Shown: piece after piece, positions 32,415-41,303 of the stretch
How the letters are laid out: every line of letters starts with the position of its first letter
Position numbering within the stretch: the first letter of the stretch is position 1
Assembly (NCBI RefSeq): GCF_036226525.1
Contig: NZ_CP108487.1
Coordinates: 310,001 to 374,000 of the forward strand
Reading direction: 5' to 3'
From: Kribbella sp. NBC_01245
GTDB lineage: Bacteria; Actinomycetota; Actinomycetes; Propionibacteriales; Kribbellaceae
DNA: 64,000 nt
Notes under the pieces: generated by a model
Database searches by the model: none
Told to the model about the DNA's origin: nothing
Seen by the model: only the letters and a program-made list of their open reading frames with translations
Translations under genes and position numbers: made by a program

Positions 32415-32670
32415 ATCCCTTGTGACCAACCCTCGGCTTGGCGGTCGGGCCCTTGTGACCAAGGGCGCGAGCCTCTCTCACTTTGCATTCATTCGTCGGA
32501 ATCCGCCCTCACAGCTCAGCGGACCAGCACAGGCAAGGGGACGGCCGAGGGCGGATTCCGACGAATGAATGCAAAGTTGAGGACGACTGGCGCGGAATCG
32601 CCGGCGGTGCGCGTGGTCACAAGGGACCGATGATGGGCGACACGCCGCGTCACAAGGGCCCGATGAACGG
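32415..32670. repeat. Composite repeat: TTGTGACC foldback enclosing foldback copy 2
   Basis: The left flank has CCCTTGTGACC at 32417-32427 and TCGGGCCCTTGTGACC at 32446-32461. The right flank 32615-32670 is almost identical (53 of 56) to the right arm of the 31807-31930 element and complementary to the left flank in its TTGTGACC phrases. The perfect palindrome 32481-32576 sits inside. The intergenic region 32383-32712 contains nothing else recognisable. Confidence 0.8.
32481..32576. repeat. Foldback element, copy 2 (perfect 30-bp arms)
   Basis: Left arm 32481-32510 and right arm 32547-32576 are exact reverse complements and identical in sequence to the arms of copy 1 (15016-15109). The 36-base loop contains GCGGACCAGCACAGG, related to the loop of copy 3 (GCGGACCGGCACAGG on the complement). 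It lies between convergent genes. Confidence 0.92.
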
Positions 32671-32712
32671 GATACAGACACGCCGGCGGGTACGTCGGTC
32701 AGGGGTCAGGGG

Positions 32713-35238
32713 TCAGGGGGTGCGGGTTAGGGCTAGGAGTTGGATGGCGGATAGGGCGTATTGGGCGGCGTCGTTGGTGGAGATGAAGGGGGCCTCGTCG
32801 ATTGCGGTGAGGACTGTGGGGCCGGTGATGGGGGTTAGGCGCCAGGTGGGTTCGCGTTGGAGGAGGTTGTGGTTTAGCTGGTCGCCTTCGTCGAGGTGGA
32901 ACTTGCGCCAGGCGAGGCGCATTAGGTCGGCGTCGCTGGTGCGGGCGGCGGCGTAGGCGGCGAGTCGGCTGTGCGCCTGGATGAGGGAGATGCCCTGCAG
33001 CGGGTGACCTACCTCGGCGGCCTGCTCTTCTGGTGAGGCTAGGTAGAGACGGCAGTAGTCGAGCCAGGTCTGTTCAAAACCGGGGACGTCAGTCAGGTCG
33101 ATGAGTTCGGCAACGATTTCGGGGAGGCCGAAGACGGCTGATAGGTGGGAGACGCTGATCGCTTGCGAAGTCGTGTCGAAGCGGCCCGTGGCGAGGTTCA
33201 TCCGCGCCTGGCCGGTGAGGAATCCACGGGGCATTGCTGCGATATCCGCCATCGTGCCGAGGAGTCGGTCCCGCGCGCGCTCGTCGCCGTACCGCTCCCA
33301 GCGCGTGAGCCAGGCGGCGGCCAGCGCACCCCAATCCGCGCCGAGTCCGACGGACAACGCGGCCGGGTCAGGCGTATAGGAGTCGGTTCGGACCTTCCGC
33401 AACGGATCGATCGCGAGGAACGTCTCCTCGGGATTCGTCAGCTCGTCGAGCAAATCGCCGGTCCGTTCGTCGGCGGTGAGGTAGTAGTAGATGCGCCGAT
33501 AAGCCGCGTTGGAGATGCGCAACTGCTTGCAACTACAACCCCAGTGCTGCACGTTATGACGCGAACCCAGGCCGCGCCACCGACCAAGGTGGTAGACGTC
33601 AACCTCGCCGGTATGCCGCGTCATCGCCTCGGCGAAGCGGAACACGTCGGCCCGACCGGTGCGCAAATACTGGTACCAAAGCCACAAATCGGGCGAGAGC
33701 TCCGAGTTGTCCCACGCGAACCCACCAACGTCGTACCGCCAGGTGTGCCGATCGCGGTCGTACGCGTGCATGACGTCGCCGTAATCCCAGAAGCCGTACC
33801 ACCGACGTTGCTCGCGTTGGCCGACGTAGAAGTCGAAGAGGAAGTCCAGCCGATCCTCGATCTCCTGGTACGCCGGATCCGGCAGCCCCCAGGTCCCGAA
33901 GACGTTTGCCTCGAGCAACCGTTCGGGCGAGGCCGTCAGCAGACCGGGGGAGTTGAGCTGCTGAGCGTACGACGCGAGGTCCTCGGCCGACGGCGTGGCA
34001 TCGTGCACCCGAAGCGTGAGCTCGTGCGTGCGGGCGATGCCGCGCGGATCGCCGAAGCCCGGTTCGTAATCCTCGTACGTGATCTCCAAACCCTCGAGTT
34101 GTTCGGCAAACGTGTCCTGGCCCATCCCGTCGTGCCAGAACCGCAGGTCCATCGGCGGCGCGCTGGGCGACCACATCCACACGGTCGCGGTCGCGAGATC
34201 CGTCGCGGCTGCGCGAATGTCGAGACGCGTCGGATGCAATTTCCAGAAGTCGCGCAAGCCGAACCCGAGACCGCCTTGGCTGCCGCCGACATACCCGTAG
34301 CCCGGCGATCGTGTCCCGGCCGGAATCGTGACCCACGCATGGCCCGGCGCGGTCCGTTTACGCAAGCTGAAGCCGTCCGCGCTGGTTTGATCCAGGGTGT
34401 AGTCGTTCCACGCTGGAACCAACTTCTCGTTGAACTCCAAATCCCCTACTGGCCGGCCCGCGACCTGTGCCCGTCGTACGTCGTCGCCAGGATCGACCCG
34501 CAGTCCAGTGAGCCCACGGACCGCCTCGGTCAGGAACCCCTCCGGACCGGCCAGACGTACGTGCCGATTGTGCAAGGCGTCCCGCATCACCACATCAGCA
34601 GCCAGACCAAGTCCCGCGAGAAAGTCCTGCCCGGCATCGCCGTCCCACACGAAACTGTGCATGACCCGAACATCCGAGGCCCCCGCGTAGAAGACCAACC
34701 GGACACTGAACGGCAGCCAATCCCCATGGCGTCCCTCCAGCCGTACGACGGCCCGCACCGGTCCTTCCTGCTCGACCGTGATCCGCTCCACCCGGGCGAC
34801 CGTCTCGGTCCGAACCCGCGAGCCATCGTCATCCGGAACGTCCTGCCGCAAACTGATCAACCGAACATCCCGCACGACCACCCGCCCGTCGTACGAGATC
34901 GTCGCGATCAACCCCGGCGCACACAACCGCCACTCGACCGACCCAGTGCTGACGCAAACGGAAGCCCCATCGCGCACAACAAGCACAGGCGAGGACGGTA
35001 CGGCGGGCTCCTGGCCGGCCACCACGTCGTACGACGCTGCCGGTCGCGTCTGCGGGCCGATCGCGTGCGCGGACCACTTGACCGAGCCATCCGGCCAAGT
35101 AGCCGTGGTCCAACTCTGCAGCGCAGTGCCGTCAGCAAGCGCGAAAGGCGTGCCCGGCGAGATCGTGCCGCGGGGCCAGGGAACTCCCCACGTCGTTCCC
35201 TGACCCAGCGGTTCCTCCAACCAGTGGACCTCTGTCAC
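32713..35238 (-). CDS. YetA/PcRGLX-like exo-rhamnogalacturonan lyase family protein
   Basis: 841 residues from GTG 35238, which overlaps the permease stop (GTGA). No signal peptide, so the enzyme should be cytoplasmic. The layout is a beta-rich N-terminal half (TWGVPWPRGTISPGTPF, LQSWTTATWPDGSVKWSAHA, the RIFT-barrel part of YetA/PcRGLX proteins) and a C-terminal alpha/alpha-toroid (WYGFWDYGDVMHAYDRDRHT, SRHNVQHWGCSCKQLRIS). The family includes the PL26 exo-lyase of Penicillium and Bacillus YetA, which lies next to lplABC there as here. It likely cuts imported rhamnogalacturonan oligosaccharides. Catalytic residues cannot be named with confidence. Confidence 0.82.
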   Translation of the reverse strand: MTEVHWLEEPLGQGTTWGVPWPRGTISPGTPFALADGTALQSWTTATWPDGSVKWSAHAIGPQTRPAASYDVVAGQEPAVPSSPVLVVRDGASVCVSTGSVEWRLCAPGLIATISYDGRVVVRDVRLISLRQDVPDDDGSRVRTETVARVERITVEQEGPVRAVVRLEGRHGDWLPFSVRLVFYAGASDVRVMHSFVWDGDAGQDFLAGLGLAADVVMRDALHNRHVRLAGPEGFLTEAVRGLTGLRVDPGDDVRRAQVAGRPVGDLEFNEKLVPAWNDYTLDQTSADGFSLRKRTAPGHAWVTIPAGTRSPGYGYVGGSQGGLGFGLRDFWKLHPTRLDIRAAATDLATATVWMWSPSAPPMDLRFWHDGMGQDTFAEQLEGLEITYEDYEPGFGDPRGIARTHELTLRVHDATPSAEDLASYAQQLNSPGLLTASPERLLEANVFGTWGLPDPAYQEIEDRLDFLFDFYVGQREQRRWYGFWDYGDVMHAYDRDRHTWRYDVGGFAWDNSELSPDLWLWYQYLRTGRADVFRFAEAMTRHTGEVDVYHLGRWRGLGSRHNVQHWGCSCKQLRISNAAYRRIYYYLTADERTGDLLDELTNPEETFLAIDPLRKVRTDSYTPDPAALSVGLGADWGALAAAWLTRWERYGDERARDRLLGTMADIAAMPRGFLTGQARMNLATGRFDTTSQAISVSHLSAVFGLPEIVAELIDLTDVPGFEQTWLDYCRLYLASPEEQAAEVGHPLQGISLIQAHSRLAAYAAARTSDADLMRLAWRKFHLDEGDQLNHNLLQREPTWRLTPITGPTVLTAIDEAPFISTNDAAQYALSAIQLLALTRTP

Positions 35239-36128
35239 TCCTTGACCGATCCGATCAGAACTCCCTTGGCGAAGTGCTTTTGCAGGAACGGGTAGAAGAG
35301 CAGAATCGGCAACGTGGCGACCACTACGACCGCGAACTTGAGGCCCTGCTCGGGGAACGCCACTGTCTCCAGCTGCTGCAGCACGTTGGCCGAGTCGGCA
35401 TTGGTGGCAGTGAGCTGGCGGACGATCACCTGCAACGTCCACTTCTTGCTGTCGTCGATGTACAGCAGGGGAGACATGTAGTCGTTCCAGATGGCCACTG
35501 CGTAGAACAGGGAGAACGTGGCGATGACGGGCTTTGACAGCGGCAGCACGATCCGCAGGAACACGCCGAGCTCGTTGCAGCCGTCGATGCGCGCAGACTC
35601 CTCCAGGGCCTGTGGCAGTTCCTGGAAGAAGCTCTTGACGACGATCAGGTAGAACGGGTTGATCGCCAGCGGCAGGATCAGCGCCCAGTAGCTGTCGAGC
35701 AGGCCGAGGTCGCGCACCACCAGGTAGGTGGGGATCATGCCGCCACCGAACACCAGCGTGAAGATCACCATGTTCAGCACCAGCGCGCGGCCCGGCAGGT
35801 ATCGCTTGGCGAGGGGATAGGCCATCGTCAAGGTCAGCATCACCTGGACCGCCGTACCGACCGCTGTCACGCAGATGGTCGTGAGCAGGGCCCGGACGAA
35901 GGTGTCGGTGGAGAAGATGTACTCGTAGGTATCGGTGACGAACTTCTCCGGCCACAGGAAGAACGGGCGTGAGGTGATCTCCGATTCGGTCGCGAACGAC
36001 CCTGCCAGCACGTAGAGCAGCGGCAGGACCGTGATCACGGCCAAGCCCACCAACAGCAGGATGTTGAGCGCGTCGAAGGCCCGGCTGCCGACGGAGTCGT
36101 AGTGCCTGACGGTCTGGTTTCTGGCCAT
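35235..36128 (-). CDS. Carbohydrate ABC transporter permease, LplC/YtcP type
   Basis: 297 residues with six membrane segments. The EAA loop that contacts the ATPase reads LEESARIDGCNELGVFLRIV followed by LPLSKPVIATFSLF. The Lpl/YtcP subgroup is shown by PTYLVVRDLGLLDSYWALIL and the WNDYMSPLLYIDDSKKWTLQ stretch with its long C-terminal part. It pairs with the permease at 36140 and binding protein at 37181 to import a rhamnogalacturonan-type oligosaccharide. Its stop overlaps the start of the YetA-like gene. Confidence 0.92.
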   Translation of the reverse strand: MARNQTVRHYDSVGSRAFDALNILLLVGLAVITVLPLLYVLAGSFATESEITSRPFFLWPEKFVTDTYEYIFSTDTFVRALLTTICVTAVGTAVQVMLTLTMAYPLAKRYLPGRALVLNMVIFTLVFGGGMIPTYLVVRDLGLLDSYWALILPLAINPFYLIVVKSFFQELPQALEESARIDGCNELGVFLRIVLPLSKPVIATFSLFYAVAIWNDYMSPLLYIDDSKKWTLQVIVRQLTATNADSANVLQQLETVAFPEQGLKFAVVVVATLPILLFYPFLQKHFAKGVLIGSVKE

Positions 36129-36139
36129 CTACAAGCTCC

Positions 36140-37135
36140 TCAGAACAATCCGCGCTGGCCGAGACGCTTCGCCAGCCAGTTGGAGCCGAAGATCAGGAGA
36201 ACCCCGATCAGGCCTTTGAACAGCCCCACGGCGGTGGCGTAGCTGAACGCGCCCTGGGTGATGCCGACGTAGTAGACGTAGGTGTCGAACACGTCCGCCA
36301 CCGACCGGTTCAGCGAGGTCGTCATCAGCCAGATCTGCTCGAACCCGGAGTCGAGCAGGTTGCCGGACGTGAGGATGGCCATCACCACCACGGTCGGCCG
36401 GATCGCCGGCAAGGTGACGTGCCAGAACTGGCGCCAGCGACCCGCGCCATCGACGCGGGCGGCCTCGTAAAGCTGGGAGTCGACCCCGGCCAAGGCGGCG
36501 AGATAGATGATCGTGCCCCAGCCAGTTGCCTTCCAGAGCAGCTGCAGCACGATCAGCGGGCGGAACCACGCCGCCTGCGCGACATAGTCCACCTTCTGCC
36601 CGCCGACCAGACCATGGATGTAGTTCGCTATCACGCCGAAGTCCACCGAGAACAGCAAGTAGGTGAGCGAGGCAACGATCGTCCAGGACAGGAAGTGCGG
36701 GATGTAGATCAACGACTGCACCGAGCGTTTCACCAGGTTGATCCGCAGCTCGTTCAGCATCATCGCCACGACGATCGGTGCCGGGAAGATGAACACGATG
36801 GTGAGCAACGCGAGGATCAGGGTGTTGACCATCAGCCGGCCGAAGTCCGGCCCACTGAACAGCTGCTCGAAGTGCTTCAGACCGACCCACGGACTGCCCG
36901 AGTAGCCGAGGAACGGCACGAAATCCTTGAAGGCGATCGTCAGGCCGTACATCGGCAGGTACTTGAAGACGATGAAGTACGCGACGCCGGGCAGCAGCAT
37001 CACGTACAGCCAGCGATAGCGGAACAGCTCGCGGCCGAGCGGTACCCGGCGTGCCGGGCGCTTGCGGCGCCCGGCGACGACAGGGGTCACTTCAACAGGT
37101 GGCGGCGCCGGGTTCGGCGCCAGATCGGTGGCCAC
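36140..37135 (-). CDS. Carbohydrate ABC transporter permease, LplB type
   Basis: 331 residues from GTG 37135. A proline-rich cytoplasmic tail (about 40 residues) precedes six membrane segments. KYLPMYGLTIAFKDFVPFLG and the EAA loop LYEAARVDGAGRWRQFWHVTL place it in the LplB/MalF-like group. C-terminus ends SNWLAKRLGQRGLF, as in other LplB proteins. Partner of the permease at 35235, 11 bases downstream of this stop. Confidence 0.92.
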   Translation of the reverse strand: MATDLAPNPAPPPVEVTPVVAGRRKRPARRVPLGRELFRYRWLYVMLLPGVAYFIVFKYLPMYGLTIAFKDFVPFLGYSGSPWVGLKHFEQLFSGPDFGRLMVNTLILALLTIVFIFPAPIVVAMMLNELRINLVKRSVQSLIYIPHFLSWTIVASLTYLLFSVDFGVIANYIHGLVGGQKVDYVAQAAWFRPLIVLQLLWKATGWGTIIYLAALAGVDSQLYEAARVDGAGRWRQFWHVTLPAIRPTVVVMAILTSGNLLDSGFEQIWLMTTSLNRSVADVFDTYVYYVGITQGAFSYATAVGLFKGLIGVLLIFGSNWLAKRLGQRGLF

Positions 37136-37180
37136 GACGGGTCCCTTCGATCGTGTTGGTGGTGGCGTGCGTGCGAGTGG

Positions 37181-38722
37181 TCAGCCGCCGAGCTTGGCGT
37201 ACAGGTCGTTGATCTCGGCCGCGATCTGCGTGCCGCCGCTGTCGTACCAGCGCTTGATCGCTTCCTTCAGCTGGTCCTCGGTGATGGCGCCCGACAGGTA
37301 CTTGATCCGGGCGTCGGACACGATCGTCTCGATCGTCTGGCCCTTCTCGATCGAGGTGGGCGCGACCAGCCCGATGGCCGGGTTGTGCACCGCCGTCTTC
37401 AGGTCCTCGACCATCAGCTGCTCACGCAGTTCGTACTGCCGGCGGCTCGGCTCGTCGTTGGGCTTGGGGGTGTACGCGCCCATGCCGACGCTGGCCCTCG
37501 TACCGAGCTGGATGAACGCCTTGTCCACGTCGTTCTTGATCTGCTGCACCTTGGGGTCGGACTCGTTGATCGGCACCGCGAACTTGCCCTCGGCCTTGAA
37601 GTTGCGGCCCTCGATCCCGTTGGTGAGCAGGACCTGGCCCTCCTTCGAGGCGAGCTTGTCCAGCACCTTCAGGACCTCGGCGAGTTGCTCGTCGGTCCGG
37701 ATCTGCTGCTTGGAGATCGCGATGACACCGTTATAGCCGGTGAAGGGGTAGGAGAACTTCTTCCCGTCGGGCCCCACCAGGTTCCCGACCATCTCGACCT
37801 TGTCGAAGTCCTTCGGGTCCTTCTCCTTGAACAGGTCGAGCAGCGCCGTCCCGCGGACGTTGACGTCGATGATCATGCCGCCCTTGCCCTGCACGAACGG
37901 GTTGTTCCAGTCACCGGTGTCCAAGGTGGCGAAGTCGGGATTGATCAGGCCCTGGTCGACCCAGGTCTTCAGCCACCGGTTGGCCGCCAGGAACTCCGGT
38001 GTGTCGAAGCCCGGCACCAGCTTGCCGCCGCGCTCACCCCAGCCGTTGGGTGCACCGAACCACGTCTCGATCACGTCGTACGGGCTGGCGCTGCTGTAGT
38101 TCCCGGGCCACTTCGGGATGATCAGGCCGTACGTGTCCTTCTTGCCGTTGCCGTCCGGGTCCTGCTCGGTGAACGCCTTGGCGACGGCGTGCAGGTCCTC
38201 GACCGTCTTGGGCGCCTTCAGGTTGAGCTTGGCCAGCCAGTCTTTACGGATGACGACCGCGGAGCGCAGCAGCGGCCGGACCCGGTAAACGCCGTACACC
38301 TTGCCGTTCACCCGGGAGTTCTTGTCGGTCTGCGGGTCGGCGGGCTTGAGGTTCGGGTAGGCGTCGAGTTTGTCGGTGAGGTCCCAGAAGGCGCCGGCCT
38401 CGGCGGCCTTGACGAACGACGCGCCCTTCTCGCCCTGGATCACCATCACCTGCGGGATCTTGTCCGAGGCGAGCGTGACGTTGGTCTTGTCGCCGTACTC
38501 GGCGTTGGGCACCCAGGTGATCTTGAGCTTCTTGTCGATGAGCTTCTCGACGGCCTGCTGCACCTCGCCGGCGGGATCAGGGGCGGTACCGAACAGCGGG
38601 ACCATCATGGTCAGCTCGTCGGCTGACGCCTGTTCGCCGTCACCACCGGAACAGGCGGTGGCCAGCAGGGCAGTAGTCAGTGCGAGAGCGATCGCGCGGG
38701 ACAGCAGGGGTGGACGCTTCAT
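37181..38722 (-). CDS. Extracellular sugar-binding lipoprotein, LplA type
   Basis: 513 residues from ATG 38722, overlapping the DUF624 stop (ATGA). Lipoprotein signal peptide with lipobox LLATAC (Cys about 24), followed by a flexible GGDGEQ linker. Family features: DKIPQVMVIQGEKGASFV, DPDGNGKKDTYGL (the calcium-binding-like D-x-D-x-N-G-x-x-D-x-Y-G-L of LplA/YtcQ proteins), and KSDWLxKL-like RKDWLAKLNLKAPKTVEDL. It binds long oligosaccharides for the permease pair. Confidence 0.92.
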   Translation of the reverse strand: MKRPPLLSRAIALALTTALLATACSGGDGEQASADELTMMVPLFGTAPDPAGEVQQAVEKLIDKKLKITWVPNAEYGDKTNVTLASDKIPQVMVIQGEKGASFVKAAEAGAFWDLTDKLDAYPNLKPADPQTDKNSRVNGKVYGVYRVRPLLRSAVVIRKDWLAKLNLKAPKTVEDLHAVAKAFTEQDPDGNGKKDTYGLIIPKWPGNYSSASPYDVIETWFGAPNGWGERGGKLVPGFDTPEFLAANRWLKTWVDQGLINPDFATLDTGDWNNPFVQGKGGMIIDVNVRGTALLDLFKEKDPKDFDKVEMVGNLVGPDGKKFSYPFTGYNGVIAISKQQIRTDEQLAEVLKVLDKLASKEGQVLLTNGIEGRNFKAEGKFAVPINESDPKVQQIKNDVDKAFIQLGTRASVGMGAYTPKPNDEPSRRQYELREQLMVEDLKTAVHNPAIGLVAPTSIEKGQTIETIVSDARIKYLSGAITEDQLKEAIKRWYDSGGTQIAAEINDLYAKLGG

Positions 38723-39348
38723 GTGATGCCTTTCGCTTGCAGGCGCGCCTCGTTCTCCGCGAAGAAGCGCAGGCAGAGCCAGGTGTCGAGCTGGATCCAG
38801 GCGCCGACGGCTAGGACCAGCCCAAGGAACGGGAAGGTGTCGGCGACGTACACGACCGCCGCCAGCACGAACAGCAGTACGACGGACGAGGCCGGACGGG
38901 TGATGGCGAACAGTGACGCCTTGGGCAGATAGGCCCGCGCCGGCAGGTCGTAGTGGACGAACATGGGCAACAGGTAGGAGCTGACGACGATCAGCGCGAC
39001 CAGTGCGGCGACCGTGGCGAGCCGGGGTACGGCGGCCGCGGGGCCGATGGACGCGAACCAGAAGTAGTTCGCGGCCAGGAGGGCGAAGGCGCCGGCCAAC
39101 GGCAGCACCAGCAGTGATCCGCGAACGAACTCCCGCCGGTAGGCGGTGAGAAAGGCGGACCAGCCTTGAAACGATTCACCCGAAGCGCGCCGCCGAGCGA
39201 CTGTATAGGCCGCGACCGTAGCCGGACCGATACCGAGGATGACGCCGCCGGCGAGCGTGAAGACGATCCAGAGCAGGGTGAGCGTGAACGCCCAGAACAG
39301 CTCGTCGGCCGCCTCGTAAAGCCGCAAAGACCAACCAGACAAGGTCAT
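38719..39348 (-). CDS. DUF624 (YesL-like) membrane protein
   Basis: 209 residues with about five membrane segments. Family marks are the early FWAFTLTLLWIVFTLAGGVILGIGPAT (conserved G-x-x-x-x-G-P-A-T) and FWFASIG, LLPMFVHYD later. YesL proteins accompany Lpl-type importers in pectin gene clusters of Bacillus; their role is unknown, perhaps in assembly or sensing. First gene of the five-gene importer operon, behind a promoter with two LacI-type sites. Confidence 0.85.
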   Translation of the reverse strand: MTLSGWSLRLYEAADELFWAFTLTLLWIVFTLAGGVILGIGPATVAAYTVARRRASGESFQGWSAFLTAYRREFVRGSLLVLPLAGAFALLAANYFWFASIGPAAAVPRLATVAALVALIVVSSYLLPMFVHYDLPARAYLPKASLFAITRPASSVVLLFVLAAVVYVADTFPFLGLVLAVGAWIQLDTWLCLRFFAENEARLQAKGIT

Positions 39349-39416
39349 CGCGCGCCGCCGATCGGGCGATGCGAGAGGACGGGCCTACGACGTTCCACCG
39401 GTACACCTGCCTGATC

Positions 39417-39432
39417 TGGAGAGCGCTTGCCA
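39417..39432. promoter_or_regulatory. LacI-type operator in the importer operon leader
   Basis: TGGAGAGCGCTTGCCA is a near palindrome with central CG steps, lying 69-84 bases before the DUF624 start and downstream of the predicted -10 box. It matches 14 of 16 bases with 30602-30617 upstream of the beta-helix gene, which is also downstream of its -10. Confidence 0.6.
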
Positions 39433-39457
39433 GGGTGGGAAGTGTGAGGAACGTATA

Positions 39458-39473
39458 TTTGAATCGTATCAAA
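39458..39473. promoter_or_regulatory. LacI-type operator between -35 and -10 of the importer operon
   Basis: TTTGAATCGTATCAAA is a 16-bp near-palindrome with the central CG typical of LacI-family sites. On the minus strand it sits between TTGACT (-35, 39473-39478) and TATACG (-10, 39452-39457; spacing 15, or 16 with the next register). Binding by the LacI protein at 40155-41189 is inferred. Confidence 0.65.
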
Positions 39474-39508
39474 GTCAATGCTCAGTCAGCGGGTTTGTCA
39501 GGAGCCGG

Positions 39509-40162
39509 TCACTGACCGCTGGACCCCGGGGTGACGCGCAGGTTCGCGTACTCGCCGATCATCGGCGCCATCTGCCGGAAGCCGATCCTGCCGCCCGCCA
39601 GCGGCTGGTCGTCCTGCCAGCGGAACGCCACCAGGCCATCGACCTCGAACGTGATCTCGCCGCCGCGCACCGTCAGGCGCATCGCGTACGGCCCTTGCGC
39701 GTCCAGCACCGCAGGCAAGGGATCCGGGCCCTGGGCGACGAGGTGGAACCCGTAGCTCTTGCGCAGGTTGCAGGTGTGCAGCTTGCGCTCGGACGGCCAC
39801 ATCCGGCGGAAGTACGAGACGTGGTAGGCGTCGAGGTCACCGTGGTGGTACTGGTCGTACGGCCCGGTGCGGGGTGCCAGGTCGAACAAGTCCTCGCCCT
39901 GGCGGCCATGAGCGTGGAAGAACAGGATGCAGAGGCCTGGCTCGCGGATCGGCCAGAAGTCCCACTCCACGGTGATGTCGGGCCCGAAGTCCTCGGGGCA
40001 CCACAGCACGATGTTGGCGTCCTGGCCGTCCTCCGGTGGCCGGAGGCTTTCCAGCCGCATCCGCCCCTGCGGGAACGTGACGGCGCCGTCGCCCTCCATG
40101 CGGAACCCCTCGATATCGGCCGGCGAACTCAGCCGATTGAGGTATTGCTTGCGATCAGTCAT
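39509..40162 (-). CDS. DUF1961 (YesU-like) protein
   Basis: 217 residues from ATG 40162, starting eight bases before the end of the lacI frame. A beta-sandwich composition with LWCPEDFGPDITVEWDFWPI, GLCILFFHAHGR, DLDAYHVSYFRR, LRKSYGFHLVAQG and GGRIGFRQMAPMIGEYANLRV, which is the pattern of DUF1961 (Bacillus YesU). It resembles concanavalin-like lyase/glycosidase folds and may bind or cut a pectin-derived sugar. No signal peptide, so cytoplasmic, in line with the YetA-like enzyme. Confidence 0.82.
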   Translation of the reverse strand: MTDRKQYLNRLSSPADIEGFRMEGDGAVTFPQGRMRLESLRPPEDGQDANIVLWCPEDFGPDITVEWDFWPIREPGLCILFFHAHGRQGEDLFDLAPRTGPYDQYHHGDLDAYHVSYFRRMWPSERKLHTCNLRKSYGFHLVAQGPDPLPAVLDAQGPYAMRLTVRGGEITFEVDGLVAFRWQDDQPLAGGRIGFRQMAPMIGEYANLRVTPGSSGQ

Positions 40163-41189
40163 GACGGGCTTCGGCGCTGGAGTCGCGGATCACCAGCTCC
40201 GGCTGGAAGGTCACTTGCCGGTGCCGATGGCCCTCAGGTGCCTCGACTTCCACTTGCAGCAGCTCCATCGCCGTACGGCCGAGCAGGTCGGGCGGTTGCC
40301 GAACAGACGACAGCGGTACGGCGGCGGTGGCGGCGAACTCGATGTCGTCGTACCCCACGATGGCCATGTCGCCGGGCACCGCCAGGCCGCGCGCGGCCAT
40401 GGCCTGCAGGAAGCCGAGTGCCACCATGTCGTTCGCGCAGAAGGCGGCGGTCGGCCTGGATGACGGTGGCATATCCGCGACCGTCACGCCCGCGGTGCGG
40501 CCTTGTTCGGCGCTCATGCTGGGGAGTTCGAGGGTCTTCAGCGATACGCCTTTGGCTGCGGCGACGGCGGAGGTGATGCCTTCGTGGCGGTCGGACACCT
40601 GCTGGATCGAGAGTGGGCCGCCGATGAAGATGATGCGGCGGTGGCCTCGCTCGATCAGGTGCTCGCCGACGCGTCGGCCGCCGAGACGGTCGTCGATCGA
40701 CACCGCGCAGTGGTCGCCCTCGGGCGCGGCCCGGTCGACCAGCACCACCGGCGTGCCTCTTGCCGCCAGCGAGCTGAGCAGCTTGTTGTTGTGGGTGCCG
40801 ACCGGGGTGATGAGGATGCCCAGCACGCGTTGTTGTTCGAGCTGGTCGAGGTGGTGCCGCTCGCGGACCGGGTCGGTGCGGCTGTTGCACAGCATCACCA
40901 CCGTGTCGTGATCGGCGGCCAGCTCCTCGGCGCCTTGGGCCAGGTCGGTGAAGAACGGGTTCGACACGTCGAGCACGACCAGGCCGATGGTGCGGCTGCG
41001 GCCGGCGCGCAGATGGCGGGCCGCCTCGTTGCGCACGAAGCCGAGCGCCTCGATGCTCTGCTGCACCCGCTCGCGAAGTGGTGGCGTGACGATCCACGGC
41101 CGGTTGAGCACATTGCTGACCGTGCCGACCGAGACGCCGGCATGCCGGGCGACCTCTTTGATGCTGGGAGTGCTGCTGGACGTGGTCAT
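40155..41189 (-). CDS. LacI-family transcriptional regulator of the rhamnogalacturonan locus
   Basis: 344 residues from ATG 41189. The HTH reads SIKEVARHAGVSVGTVSNVL followed by the hinge helix RHLRAGRSRTIGLVV; the periplasmic-binding-like effector domain includes VSNPFFTDLAQGAEELA, GTHNNKLLSSLAARGTPVVLVD, HLIERGHRRIIFIGG, CANDMVALGFLQA and IVGYDDIEFA. It forms an operon with the DUF1961 gene and stands next to the importer operon, whose promoter has LacI-type sites. Inducer is probably a pectin-derived di- or oligosaccharide. Confidence 0.93.
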   Translation of the reverse strand: MTTSSSTPSIKEVARHAGVSVGTVSNVLNRPWIVTPPLRERVQQSIEALGFVRNEAARHLRAGRSRTIGLVVLDVSNPFFTDLAQGAEELAADHDTVVMLCNSRTDPVRERHHLDQLEQQRVLGILITPVGTHNNKLLSSLAARGTPVVLVDRAAPEGDHCAVSIDDRLGGRRVGEHLIERGHRRIIFIGGPLSIQQVSDRHEGITSAVAAAKGVSLKTLELPSMSAEQGRTAGVTVADMPPSSRPTAAFCANDMVALGFLQAMAARGLAVPGDMAIVGYDDIEFAATAAVPLSSVRQPPDLLGRTAMELLQVEVEAPEGHRHRQVTFQPELVIRDSSAEARHD

Positions 41190-41303
41190 CGTCCTTCGTC
41201 AGGGGTGTTCGGCGGCGATCCGCGGGGAGACAACGTCGGACAGTGGGCGACATCATAACCGGTGCCGTTCCGGCTTAAGTGACTCGCGAGTAACGTACCT
41301 GGC

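Noticed and set aside
35239..35955. N-terminal extension of the YetA-like protein
   Set aside because: This part is an out-of-frame shadow of the permease gene; the GTGA overlap at 35238 gives the natural start.
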